Below are positions 48,962 to 57,582 of a stretch of 64,000 nt of DNA, one piece after another. Made by a program: the position numbers and the translations under genes. The notes beneath the pieces are model-generated. The model saw nothing but the letters and a program-made list of their open reading frames with translations, was not told where the DNA came from and did no database searches. Positions within the stretch are counted from its first letter, which is position 1. Each line of letters starts with the position of its first letter. Origin of the DNA: Leuconostoc litchii (GTDB taxonomy: Bacteria > Bacillota > Bacilli > Lactobacillales > Lactobacillaceae); assembly GCF_008107645.1 (NCBI RefSeq), contig NZ_SDGY01000001.1:387955-451954 (forward strand). The letters are read 5' to 3'.

Positions 48962-50282
48962 AGCTGTTACCTCCGTTATGACCACCAACAAGGCTGGCAC
49001 GGTTAATCGCCGTACCTCCTTTTTCTTTGGACATTGCCCGCATCAGGGCTGTGGTGCCAAACCGTTTTCTAATTTCATCAACAACTTGATCAATCTTGTT
49101 GGATTTAATTGATTTTTCTGGTTGCTCAAAGAGGTCAAGCTGCACGCCAATGTCCTCAATTAAGCCGCCATAATCAATCCCAATATTACGAATCACTTCA
49201 CCATGCCAATGCTTTTCAAACAAAGCCACCATAATAGCCATTAGTTTGCGGGTATCATTAGTGGGATCAATTCTTTGTTGTTTTCTAAAACCATGACTTC
49301 CCTGGCGTTCGCTTTCTGCAAAGGAATAACCAATAAAAAGACTGACTAAACAAGTTTGTTTTTTGTGTGCTCTAATCCTGGTAGCCACTTGATCAGCCAT
49401 TTCACGAACAACAATCTCAATCTCTTCTTTTCGTTTATAATCACGCGGTAATACCTGGGAATTACTGTATGATTTGCTTTTAGGCACGACCACCTCTGTC
49501 ATATCAGTACGATCAATGCCCCAAGATAAGGCAAACAATTGCTCACCAACTAATCCCATCTTTGCTCTAAATTGATAAGGGTCCTGATGCGCTAAATCGT
49601 ACATTGAATGGATACCCATCACTTCAAGCTTATGTGCTGTGCGGGAACCAATACTCCAGACATCATCCAGTTTCGTAATTGGCCACAATTTTGTCGGCAC
49701 ATCCTCATAGTGCCAAATACCCGTCAGGTTTTTTGTGTGTTTTGCTTCAATGTCTAAGGCTATTTTTGCGAGCACAGGCGTGTCACCAATGCCGACTGTT
49801 AAATAGACACCCGTTTCCGCTCTAACTTGCTTTTGAATTTTAAAAGCTACTTCCTCAGGAGTTTTACCAAACAACCGCCAAGAGTGGGTTACGTCTAAAA
49901 TAGACTCATCAATCGAGTACGGCAGCAAGTTAATATCATCGGTGTATTGACGATAAATATTATTGATTTTCAGGTTTTCAGCAATATAATTATTCATCCT
50001 AGGGTGTGCGATAAACAAGCCATGCACATCAGGTAAATCACGCTGGCGCATCACATTACTAATGCCTAAGTCCTTCTTAGCTGTTGGTGAGGCCGCTAGG
50101 ACTAAACCACCATTCGTGTTTGCTTGTTCAGACATCACGACTAAATCACTTTTTAATGGATTAAAGCCCCGCTCAACATTTTCAACACTGGCGTAGAAAC
50201 TTTTTGAATCAATTAGGAAGAACACGCCACGGTTTTCTTTGCTATAATCATATTCAGTTATGATTGCGTTTTCCATCAGCAA
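48954..50282 (-). CDS. Y-family DNA polymerase, UvrX/UmuC-like
   Basis: 442-residue translesion polymerase. Palm motifs FFLIDSKSFYASVENVERG near residue 15 and YSIDESILD near 110, little-finger and HhH segments (WSIGSRTAHKLEVMGIHS), and LDLFEQPEK near the C-terminus resembling a beta-clamp-binding QLxLF peptide. This type is typical of plasmids, ICEs and prophages in Firmicutes and gives UV tolerance or mutagenesis. GGAGGT ribosome site; a perfect SOS box lies between its -35 and -10 boxes. Probably first gene of a three-gene operon. Confidence 0.9.
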   Translation of the reverse strand: MLMENAIITEYDYSKENRGVFFLIDSKSFYASVENVERGFNPLKSDLVVMSEQANTNGGLVLAASPTAKKDLGISNVMRQRDLPDVHGLFIAHPRMNNYIAENLKINNIYRQYTDDINLLPYSIDESILDVTHSWRLFGKTPEEVAFKIQKQVRAETGVYLTVGIGDTPVLAKIALDIEAKHTKNLTGIWHYEDVPTKLWPITKLDDVWSIGSRTAHKLEVMGIHSMYDLAHQDPYQFRAKMGLVGEQLFALSWGIDRTDMTEVVVPKSKSYSNSQVLPRDYKRKEEIEIVVREMADQVATRIRAHKKQTCLVSLFIGYSFAESERQGSHGFRKQQRIDPTNDTRKLMAIMVALFEKHWHGEVIRNIGIDYGGLIEDIGVQLDLFEQPEKSIKSNKIDQVVDEIRKRFGTTALMRAMSKEKGGTAINRASLVGGHNGGNSYE

Positions 50283-50308
50283 CCTCCAAAAACATTTGTG
50301 TATAATTC

Positions 50309-50337
50309 ATTATACGAACAGGCGTTCGTTTAAGCAA
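50309..50337 (-). promoter_or_regulatory. LexA-controlled promoter of the UvrX-like gene
   Basis: Minus strand TTGCTT (50332-50337), 17 bp, TATAAT (50309-50314). The spacer contains CGAACAGGCGTTCG (50315-50328), a perfect match to the Gram-positive SOS box CGAAC-N4-GTTCG, touching the -10. Expression should be induced by DNA damage. Confidence 0.88.
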
Positions 50338-50391
50338 GCGAACAAAACATTAAATTTGTGACAAAATCAAAAGCTATGCTATAATAAAGAC

Positions 50392-50510
50392 ATAGAAAAG
50401 AGCCGTAGCGCTAACTACGACTCCTAGCAAACCCGTTTCGACGGTGGCTAAGCTTTAAGTTAAACTAATAACCATTCGCTCATCCAAAGCTAAGAATGGT
50501 TATTTTTTTG
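50392..50510 (+). ncRNA. antisense RNA antitoxin of a type I toxin-antitoxin locus
   Basis: Promoter TTGTGA (50356-50361), 18 bp, TATAAT (50380-50385). The transcript would run about 118 nt to a terminator with stem AATAACCATTC (50467-50477) / GAATGGTTATT (50494-50504) and T-run. It is convergent with, and overlaps, the 3' end of the toxin gene and its downstream RNA, as in TxpA/RatA- and Fst-type loci. A stem CCGTAG/CTACGA at its 5' end is, on the opposite strand, part of the toxin mRNA terminator (GAGTCGTAG/CTACGGCTC then TTTTC). Confidence 0.75.
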
Positions 50511-50604
50511 CGCTGTTTTTGATCAACACAACAACTAAAGTAATTAACGATAGAATAAACATTCCAAAGCTAATCATTAGCTGTAATGCATCCGATACGG
50601 ACAC
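50500..50604 (-). CDS. 34-residue holin-like membrane toxin (type I toxin-antitoxin)
   Basis: GTG start at 50604 with AAAGGAG seven bases upstream. The peptide begins MSVSDALQLMISFGMF, continues with a hydrophobic helix (ILSLITLVVVLI) and ends KNSAKK. This is the typical short single-helix peptide annotated in lactic acid bacteria as putative holin-like toxin. Overproduction of such peptides depolarises the membrane (known for relatives). The mRNA 3' part overlaps the convergent antisense RNA by about 110 nt. Probably stabilises the mobile element. Too short for routine ORF calling. Confidence 0.82.
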   Translation of the reverse strand: MSVSDALQLMISFGMFILSLITLVVVLIKNSAKK

Positions 50605-50745
50605 AAGGCATCTCCTTTCCTAGAATCTGGGTTTACAGTTTTAACACCATAAGCACCACCTCCACTCAGGATAGCCACCATCTTAACTTGTTTGCTGTAA
50701 CCAGTATATCACATACCTAATTAGCAATTGGTCTAAAACATAATC
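50605..50745 (-). other. leader and promoter region of the toxin mRNA
   Basis: A TATACT hexamer on the minus strand near 50705-50710 may be the -10 box; the leader would be about 95 nt before the GTG. It contains GGTGGC and GGAGGTGGTGC segments that could sequester the ribosome site. No gene. Confidence 0.4.
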
Positions 50746-50829
50746 GCTTGTGAAATGCATCAAACATGTGTGCTTGTGAAATAGAAAAACGGGCATTAAG
50801 ATTAGCTTGTGAATTTTGATATTTCACAA
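50746..50829 (+). repeat. three direct and one inverted GCTTGTGAAAT repeats
   Basis: GCTTGTGAAAT at 50746-50756 and 50772-50782, GCTTGTGAATT at 50805-50815, and the inverse ATTTCACAA at 50821-50829. Spacing 26 and 33 bp. Could be operator or iteron-like sites; no gene known to bind them. Confidence 0.5.
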
Positions 50830-50830
50830 A

Positions 50831-50856
50831 CAAAAAACAGGCCCTTGAAAGCCTGT
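50831..50856 (-). terminator. terminator downstream of the restriction-modification operon
   Basis: ACAGGC (50837-50842) / GCCTGT (50851-50856); the A-run 50832-50837 gives a U-run on the minus strand. It lies about 330 bp after the last RM gene. The intervening 50860-51187 shows no gene. Confidence 0.55.
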
Positions 50857-51187
50857 CCTTGCGTTACTTTGTATAGTCAGTCTTATGTTAACTTAAATTG
50901 GTATATATCACTTTTTAATACAAATATCTATAAATCAAGTTAACTGTTTAAGTGTTTTGACTCTAAAGTGTCAAAATAGTACGGAATTTCTGTAAAATTT
51001 GATGACTTTTTCAATATTTCGTATTTATCAATCTGCCATAATTTAAATTTATCCGGTTAATTCTCGAAAGCTGTCGTATATTAATTTTTATAATCGGAAT
51101 CGCATGTCAAATGTCGCCTAATTAACTGAATAAAAATAATCCAATTTATTGAATTCTAAGCAATCGGCATTGCTTCTATTCTCCCCT

Positions 51188-51958
51188 TTAATTTATTTCA
51201 ATAGATAAATCGTCACCTTGCATTTGATGATATTTGACTTCCTTACTTTTTATCATCTGATTTGGAATATCAAATTCATAAAATTTCACCCGGGACAAGT
51301 TCTCTGTTCGTTTTTCCGCTACACCATCAAACATTAAATTATAAATGAGTTTAAATCTAATATCGTTTCCAGCGTTCACAATTGCATTGATAATTAAGGC
51401 AAAATTAGGATAGTCGTCCGAATAAGGATTCCATCGTTCCAATGGGACTTTAGATCGTTTTAATTCGTAAATAGTAGATACTTTTTTATCATTTAACTTA
51501 ACTAAATCTAAATCTGTAACCGTTATGTTACCCAGACTATCTCTCTGCCAATCTTGATAGATACTGGATGAATATTGATTAATTGCTTTTTTAGGCGTCC
51601 CAGGTTGAACTACTTCATAACCTTCAAAAATATTCCGCAAATCATCAAAGTGCATAACTTTCCAATCACGATTACCAGAATCCCATACTGAAACATTTTC
51701 ACTTGTTTCTGAGAATCTAATAAACAAAAAAGGTAATTTCAAGCTTTTTGAGACCAAATAACTATTATTTGCATCCTTACTATCTTCGACAGAATAAGGC
51801 GACTCAATATCATTAGTCTTTGATGCAATCACAAGTAATTTAGGAACACAATTTGAATCGCCATATAGGAGCAGCCAATGATGTTCCATCATATAGAGAT
51901 AGTCTAGTTTGTTTGCAGTAACGTAATCATATATGGCGTTCCCAGTATATCTAACCAT
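51188..51958 (-). CDS. putative PD-(D/E)XK nuclease of the restriction-modification operon
   Basis: 256 residues. The C-terminal half has DLDLVKLNDKKVSTIYELKR, a plausible PD-(D/E)XK core with Asp and the E-x-K triad on the following strand. The N-terminal part (YVTANKLDYLYMMEHHWLLL) is of unknown fold. It is the last gene of the RM operon, 29 bp after the MTase half, so it is the best candidate for the cleavage subunit. No named family was recognised. Confidence 0.6.
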   Translation of the reverse strand: MVRYTGNAIYDYVTANKLDYLYMMEHHWLLLYGDSNCVPKLLVIASKTNDIESPYSVEDSKDANNSYLVSKSLKLPFLFIRFSETSENVSVWDSGNRDWKVMHFDDLRNIFEGYEVVQPGTPKKAINQYSSSIYQDWQRDSLGNITVTDLDLVKLNDKKVSTIYELKRSKVPLERWNPYSDDYPNFALIINAIVNAGNDIRFKLIYNLMFDGVAEKRTENLSRVKFYEFDIPNQMIKSKEVKYHQMQGDDLSIEIN

Positions 51959-51987
51959 AACACTCCTCCATTAACTATTTCTTATCG

Positions 51988-53010
51988 CTACATCGATTTC
52001 ACTTTATCTTCAATAAATTTGATTTCATTATTATCCAATTTATATTTTTTATAGAATTGTGCATCAATTTCCGAAATGGATTTTGACCAATCAATATCTG
52101 ACTCGGTGGTGAAATCTTGCATAGGTACTTTCTTCCACTTATCTCTAGGATTATCTTGTGTAATTTTAAGAACACCCAACATTGTGCGGGCAAATTTTGT
52201 TCGTATATATTTAAGGACATTCTCAGCTTCAATCACATCTTCAAACGAACCAATTGATATAAATGTCTGGGTAAAACCAATAAATGGGTTAACGACAAGT
52301 GGAGAGGATAGAGTCTCCCCCATTGCCCCAGTACCGTTAGCTTTTGGCAAAACTACCCTATATTTATCGAATGCAAATGGTTGATTTATATAGTCTGCTC
52401 TTATCCAATGATATACTCGTTCATTTTGATATCGTCCTAAAACCTGTACATACTCATATCCATCATCTGGTTTTACCTCGTAAAACAAAATGTTGTGGAG
52501 CGTTTCTAAAACACCAGTACCCACATCGTTGGGATGGCTTTTTGAAAGAATCCCACGAACTTCTGGATGATCGTTATGCATTTTAGGGGTAAATTTATAA
52601 ATACCTTGTCCTGACATGATTGAATCTAAAGTAGTCCCTGTAAGTGGGGCTACTTTATGAATAATTGAGTTCAGTTCCTCAAAGCTTGTAAACGTACCAA
52701 CTTCTCCAAAATCCTTATTAGCGTTGCGATATAAAATTGCAACTCCACCCTTTATATCTGTATTAGGAAACACCTTAGATGAACTTTGTTCATAGTATTC
52801 TACCTTCAAGTGTTTATCTGATAACATCTTTTTGTTCCATTTTTTATCAGTGCTTCCTGCATTAAATAGGAAACGAGCCGGAGTAATTAAGGCATATTCG
52901 TTTCCGACCTTTTCAGCTAAATCATAGAAATAATTATAAACAGCATCATCACGAGTATCTTCTCGTGACTCTTGATATGGCGGATTCCCCACCACTACAT
53001 CAAATTTCAT
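51988..53010 (-). CDS. C-terminal half of an N6-adenine DNA methyltransferase (Eco57I-like)
   Basis: 340 residues starting almost at motif IV: MKFDVVVGNPPYQESRED. Downstream are the segments YNYFYDLAEKVGNEYALITP and KVEYYEQSSSKVFPNTDIKG, typical of Eco57I/TaqI-like enzymes, and a C-terminal target-recognition-like region. The S-adenosylmethionine-binding motif I is absent and appears to be supplied by the C-terminus of the upstream helicase protein. The start codon overlaps the helicase stop (TAATG), with GGAGGT embedded in the helicase's last codons. Confidence 0.82.
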   Translation of the reverse strand: MKFDVVVGNPPYQESREDTRDDAVYNYFYDLAEKVGNEYALITPARFLFNAGSTDKKWNKKMLSDKHLKVEYYEQSSSKVFPNTDIKGGVAILYRNANKDFGEVGTFTSFEELNSIIHKVAPLTGTTLDSIMSGQGIYKFTPKMHNDHPEVRGILSKSHPNDVGTGVLETLHNILFYEVKPDDGYEYVQVLGRYQNERVYHWIRADYINQPFAFDKYRVVLPKANGTGAMGETLSSPLVVNPFIGFTQTFISIGSFEDVIEAENVLKYIRTKFARTMLGVLKITQDNPRDKWKKVPMQDFTTESDIDWSKSISEIDAQFYKKYKLDNNEIKFIEDKVKSM

Positions 53011-56000
53011 TAGTTCTTACCTCCAAATAATTCATCGCATTTTGCTTCAAAATCACCTTCACCACGAGCAAAAGGCGTGGTATCAAGGAATACGATATGT
53101 GAATCATTAATATTCTTAGCTTTTTCATCAAATCCAAAGATGAAATTACGAGCAATGTTGTAGATGATTTCACTTGGTGCAAAACCATATACTTGATGCT
53201 CCAAGATATGCTCCAAACGTTGCTCGTCATCAGGTATTTTGTCTTTCAATCCTACGTACAAACGTTTTACAATCTCAGTTATATATAGCCCCGATTTCAT
53301 GTACAAGTCAACGAATGTCTTGTTAGGGTCAGTGAAATCTTCAGGACTTTCAGCCTGCAATTTATCAATCATCATCTTAACCACATTTTTAGGAGTAAAG
53401 ATTTGATTGGTTTGTTGTGGCGGAATGTAATCAAAAATATCCTCTTCTTGGCTTTCATCAAAGTAATTCGCCAACTCCTGACGTTTACGCAAGAATTCTT
53501 GCACCGATTCATCAAAGACAACCTGGTCAAAGAAATTATAAGTATCACGTAAAGCCCGGAATTGGTCTAAGGTGATTCCAGTCACTTCCTTAAACACAGC
53601 ATCTTTGATAGTAGTATCAAAGCTACTCAAAGTAGTACTTGGTTCACCATACGCCATCAAGAATGATGGAATAGTACGAGCAAAACCACGTAGACGTGCA
53701 CGAACATCATCTTCAACGGTATTCTTTTTCTTATCTTCGGCTTTCTTCAAGATAGTTTCAGTTGATTGTTGAGCTAATTCTTGAGTTTTCGTTTCAACTG
53801 TTGTTGCTACATCTTTTTTGAAATCCTTGTCGATTTCTTGCTTTTTAGCTTCATACGTAGCTTTTGCTTCTGCAAGCTTTTCAGTATCATTATGAGATTC
53901 GGCAACAGCAACAACCTTTTTATACTCAACATCAGCCTCTTTTTTCTTGATTTCTGCTTGTGTCTGAACTTTTTCAACTTCACGCGCAATAACATTAGCC
54001 GTTTGTTGTGCTACTTGCTCACCGGCTTTTTTAGTCAAACCATTTTCCTTGGCTAAGTTTTCTAGGATACTCTGAGTGCTTAATTTGAATTCATTTGCAA
54101 TCTTAGCGGATAGTTTTGCATCTTCAGGGTCATCCGCTGTATTTGCAACTTCTTCCATTGTCCCATAAACTTTTGGACCAAAGTGCGCATTTGTAGTTTC
54201 AACCACTTTTTGCTGTTCTACCGTAGCATCCCCATTATCATCAACTTGAACATTCTTAGTATCAATTGGTTCTTCAGTCTTACGTGGTGTTGTCTTACCT
54301 TGGTCTACCGGGTTCAATTGTTCCAAGATTTCTCGTGCACCTGCTGAAGCAAAGATGCCTGAAATATTTTGAAAAAGTAGGTTTGACATAAATCCACGAC
54401 GAACAACTTCTTGAGCTTTCACAGTCTTAGGAATCGTCAACACTTGGTTAACATCAAGCTCAACCATCTTGCCTTCATTATCTTCAGCAATAACTGGGAA
54501 GAAGTTCAATAAAGTCCGAATGTTGTCTTTACGGTCTTCAGATGTACCACCACCATTGGCCGTCTTTGGACTTAGATTGTTAGCAAAGTCATCATAAACC
54601 GTCAACGTACGTTCTGGCGCAAAGTCAAAAACATAAGCCGTCTCTTTTTGATGCATTTGACCATCAACTTCATAGTCCCATGGATTTTGAGCACGGAAGG
54701 CTGCCTGCATATACAAGCTTGGTGACTTCATATTTGAAAGCATCAGCACGGCAGTCCATTCAGGAACTGTTACACCTGTTGTCAATTGACCGACTGACAG
54801 AGTAATGGTTTTATCATGATTTTTAATTGCATCACGCACACGGTCTAAAGATTTCTGATTGACTGTTTGGTCATCATCACTTGACTTACCATCCCCTGCT
54901 GCCAAAATAATTTCATAGTTTTCAAAAACAGGGTCATTCTTCAACAATTTTTCTAAAGCCTTAGCGCTAGCAACACGATTCAACAACCAGAAAGTATGCT
55001 TAAGTTCGTTACGTAATTCTGGTGTCGAGAACGGATATTTTTCGTTGTGGGTTAACGAGTTAAGACACTTCTTGATATCTGCTTCATGCACAAATTTACC
55101 AGCATCATTAGTTTCAAAGAACTCATTCAGATCGAAGGCATAATCAATATTTTCACCATCAATCTCGGCACCTTTATTCACCTCGTCAGTTATCATCTGA
55201 CTCATCTGATATGAAAACATACTCAAACGTGGCAGTTTTTCATAAGGATTGTTTTCTTCAGCGTCAACCGGCCAATCTTGCTTAGCTTCTTGTTCATCAG
55301 CATAAGTCCAGTTATAGATTTGTTCGTCAGAAAATTTATCCGCTGCCAATGCTTTAAATGGCGTACCAGACAGGTTCAAAGTAAACTTACGCTTAATCTG
55401 GTCAAAAGCAATGTCAGTCTTAAATGTGTCGCGACCTTCATGGCTTTCATCTACGACTAAAAGATCCCAATTAAGGTCTTTAACCCATTTTAATTTATCG
55501 TAACCACCACCAAAAGAGACTGCTCCCTTCAGGTCTTGTAATGAAATAAAAGCAATTTGACGAACATTTTCATTTTCATTAACTGCATCTAAAAAGTCAT
55601 CACGAGTTAAAACAGGACGGTCTTTTAGTGAATCGGATGTTGAAACAAAAAGATAGTCTGTTTGCCAAGCAATAAATTTCTGGAAATCATCAAACCATGA
55701 GTTAGCGATAGCAGGACGGTTCGTTACTACTAAAACGTTAACTGCATCAAGCTTACGAGCCAAATCGTAAGTCGTCAAAGTCTTACCAAACCGTGGCTTC
55801 GCATTCCACAAGAACTCTCCACCTTCATGCGTTTGGGCATAAGAAAGGGTCATGGTAACAGCTTCTTCTTGTTCAGTCCGCAAAGTATAATCTAATTGTT
55901 CCTTTGCTTGACTATACTCGTTGTTACGAAAATCATCAAAATCGGCATGAGCCTTTTCAGGTGTCCCGTTATAGTAGAACCATTCTGATTTTGGACGCTG

Positions 56001-56276
56001 CTCAACGTCTTTAAATTTTCTCAAATAAGCATGAAGTTGCTTATCCGTAAACCATTTATCGACGCTATTGAACTTAGCAGGTTCAGACCACAGTTTGTCA
56101 TAAGGTAAATTCACTGCTGCCGTTTTTGTTTGTTCCAAAATGCGGTCATCAACGTTGCGTCGTTCCGTATAACCAATCTTAATCCAACCAGCATCTTCTG
56201 GCATTGTTGGTAAGGTATAGGCATAAATTTGTGGATAGATAGTTTTTGTCGTTTTTATCTGAGTGTTATCGCTCAT
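53010..56276 (-). CDS. GIY-YIG (T5orf172-like) - SF2 helicase - methyltransferase N-half fusion
   Basis: 1088 residues. Residues about 14-100 contain YAYTLPTMPEDAGWIKIGYTE, like T5orf172/GIY-YIG nuclease domains. SF2 translocase: motif I AKPRFGKTLT (about 159-168), II VVDESHEG (about 273), III NLSGTPF, and a motif VI-like QAAFRAQNPW. A coiled coil with many Lys/Glu (about 740-850) follows. The C-terminal 130 residues have FTPKNVVKMMIDKL, then FVDLYMKSGLYITEIVKRLY (degenerate motif I) and QVYGFAPSEIIYNIARNFI, the front half of a gamma-class MTase. The other half is the next gene. Acts probably as an ATP-dependent restriction subunit. Confidence 0.8.
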   Translation of the reverse strand: MSDNTQIKTTKTIYPQIYAYTLPTMPEDAGWIKIGYTERRNVDDRILEQTKTAAVNLPYDKLWSEPAKFNSVDKWFTDKQLHAYLRKFKDVEQRPKSEWFYYNGTPEKAHADFDDFRNNEYSQAKEQLDYTLRTEQEEAVTMTLSYAQTHEGGEFLWNAKPRFGKTLTTYDLARKLDAVNVLVVTNRPAIANSWFDDFQKFIAWQTDYLFVSTSDSLKDRPVLTRDDFLDAVNENENVRQIAFISLQDLKGAVSFGGGYDKLKWVKDLNWDLLVVDESHEGRDTFKTDIAFDQIKRKFTLNLSGTPFKALAADKFSDEQIYNWTYADEQEAKQDWPVDAEENNPYEKLPRLSMFSYQMSQMITDEVNKGAEIDGENIDYAFDLNEFFETNDAGKFVHEADIKKCLNSLTHNEKYPFSTPELRNELKHTFWLLNRVASAKALEKLLKNDPVFENYEIILAAGDGKSSDDDQTVNQKSLDRVRDAIKNHDKTITLSVGQLTTGVTVPEWTAVLMLSNMKSPSLYMQAAFRAQNPWDYEVDGQMHQKETAYVFDFAPERTLTVYDDFANNLSPKTANGGGTSEDRKDNIRTLLNFFPVIAEDNEGKMVELDVNQVLTIPKTVKAQEVVRRGFMSNLLFQNISGIFASAGAREILEQLNPVDQGKTTPRKTEEPIDTKNVQVDDNGDATVEQQKVVETTNAHFGPKVYGTMEEVANTADDPEDAKLSAKIANEFKLSTQSILENLAKENGLTKKAGEQVAQQTANVIAREVEKVQTQAEIKKKEADVEYKKVVAVAESHNDTEKLAEAKATYEAKKQEIDKDFKKDVATTVETKTQELAQQSTETILKKAEDKKKNTVEDDVRARLRGFARTIPSFLMAYGEPSTTLSSFDTTIKDAVFKEVTGITLDQFRALRDTYNFFDQVVFDESVQEFLRKRQELANYFDESQEEDIFDYIPPQQTNQIFTPKNVVKMMIDKLQAESPEDFTDPNKTFVDLYMKSGLYITEIVKRLYVGLKDKIPDDEQRLEHILEHQVYGFAPSEIIYNIARNFIFGFDEKAKNINDSHIVFLDTTPFARGEGDFEAKCDELFGGKN

Positions 56277-56278
56277 AC

Positions 56279-57250
56279 TTATTTGACCCCCTTATCGAAG
56301 AATTCCATTTTATTTGTTTTCCAATTCATGATTTTGACACGTTTACCAGGTTTGATAATCCATTCTTCTTCTGGCTCTTTTTGATCCATATAGTCCCAAA
56401 GTGACAATTGTTGGTTAATTACTTTTTCTTTTTTCTCACTCAGTGGAATAATGTATTTCAGTCCATCCATTTGGAAGACGTTGTAACTGATGATTTCAGC
56501 AATATCTTCAAACAAGCCATACAACGGTTCTTCTAACCACTTGGCGTAATAATAATCCCGATACGTATACAACAAGTTTTCACGGGCAAGTAGCAAGGAG
56601 TCCCCACTCCATTCAAAGCCATAACTTGATTTGAAGGCTTCTTCAACTAGACGTTGCCATTCTGCTTTATCTTCAACTTCAGCATTAATGCGCTTTAGCT
56701 TGCGGTCAACGAAACCTACACGTTCAGTAAACGGAATGATTTCACCGGTCTCCATATCATAGCGTGATGCCATATATGGGGCTTCACCACAAGTTATTTC
56801 AAGCCAAGTACGATTCACATAGGTTTCCAAGTCGTCATCTTGATAATCCTTATCTACCTCATCATTTTGTTTCTTTACAATCCAAGTCGGTGTGAACACT
56901 TCTGCCTTTGACTTAGTCCGTTCCTTTTGTAATTCACGAGATTTCAAAGCACGTGGCATAATCAATTGTCCGCGATTGCCGGTAACCAAGTTAGGCTTCA
57001 TTTGTGAAGTAGCAGCATATTCCTTAAAGTCATACTGAATGTAGTTTTCATTCGCCCAGATGATATTCTTTTTTGTCCTTGTCGTTGATGTAGTGCGGTC
57101 AATCAACAGAGTATCAAGAATGGCGGGCATTGTTTCGCGCAGCAAATTCTCTTGAATATTTGCTGCACTGATATTTTCAATCATGTCATCACGATTGTTA
57201 GTTAATTCTGTTTCTTTTTCTAACACAGGCAAACAACCTCCACCTTTCAT
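56279..57250 (-). CDS. methyltransferase-like subunit of the restriction-modification system
   Basis: 323 residues. Central AEVFTPTWIVKKQNDEVDK and TWLEITCGEAPYMASRYD resemble the FTP and motif I region of N6-adenine MTases, but no NPPY follows. C-terminal AEIISYNVFQMDGLKYIIPL and EEWIIKPGKRVKIMNWKT look like a separate module. Probably forms a complex with the two following gene products. The ATG at 57250 overlaps the HTH stop; a GTG at 57226 has GGAGG ten bases upstream and may be the true start. Confidence 0.65.
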   Translation of the reverse strand: MKGGGCLPVLEKETELTNNRDDMIENISAANIQENLLRETMPAILDTLLIDRTTSTTRTKKNIIWANENYIQYDFKEYAATSQMKPNLVTGNRGQLIMPRALKSRELQKERTKSKAEVFTPTWIVKKQNDEVDKDYQDDDLETYVNRTWLEITCGEAPYMASRYDMETGEIIPFTERVGFVDRKLKRINAEVEDKAEWQRLVEEAFKSSYGFEWSGDSLLLARENLLYTYRDYYYAKWLEEPLYGLFEDIAEIISYNVFQMDGLKYIIPLSEKKEKVINQQLSLWDYMDQKEPEEEWIIKPGKRVKIMNWKTNKMEFFDKGVK

Positions 57251-57462
57251 TTCTTGATAGTGCTTTGTTCTATACTGATGATATCTCCAATATCGACGCC
57301 CAATGTTTCAGCAATTTTCACCAGTGATTCCAAAGCCACCGGTTCATTCTTACCAAGCTTAGCGATGACATTACCACTAATCCCAGCAGCATCCCGCAGT
57401 TGGGTTTTATTCATTTCTTTATCAATCAATAATTTCCATAGTTTTTTATAGGTAATCGGCAC
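57247..57462 (-). CDS. small XRE-type HTH regulator, controller-like protein of the RM operon
   Basis: 71 residues, GTG start with GAGGTGA upstream. Helix-turn-helix of the Cro/CI type: MNKTQLRDAAGISGNVIAKL followed by LESLVKIAETLGVDIGDII. First gene of the RM operon, with ATGA overlap to the next gene. Controller proteins delay restriction after entry into a new host. The palindrome at 57489-57516, 27 bp upstream, is the likely autoregulatory site. Confidence 0.85.
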   Translation of the reverse strand: MPITYKKLWKLLIDKEMNKTQLRDAAGISGNVIAKLGKNEPVALESLVKIAETLGVDIGDIISIEQSTIKK

Positions 57463-57488
57463 GTTCTCACCTCGGCTTTTCTAACTTG

Positions 57489-57516
57489 ATAATATAAGTT
57501 CCATAAGTTATATTAT
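57489..57516. promoter_or_regulatory. palindromic operator in front of the RM operon
   Basis: ATAATATAA (57489-57497) / TTATATTAT (57508-57516), 9 bp perfect arms with 10 bp spacer, and two AACTTAT copies on the minus strand. A minus-strand TATAAT (57512-57517) lies in one arm, so binding would block the promoter. Confidence 0.65.
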
Positions 57517-57582
57517 ATCATGATATGCAAATATTTTCTCATTGTACCTTCAACTTTAATTGGAATTTTTATGTAATGATAA

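Noticed and set aside
53010-53012. Frameshift or sequencing error splitting the methyltransferase
   Set aside because: The downstream gene has a properly spaced GGAGGT site and a TAATG junction, so a natural coupled pair is more likely than an error.
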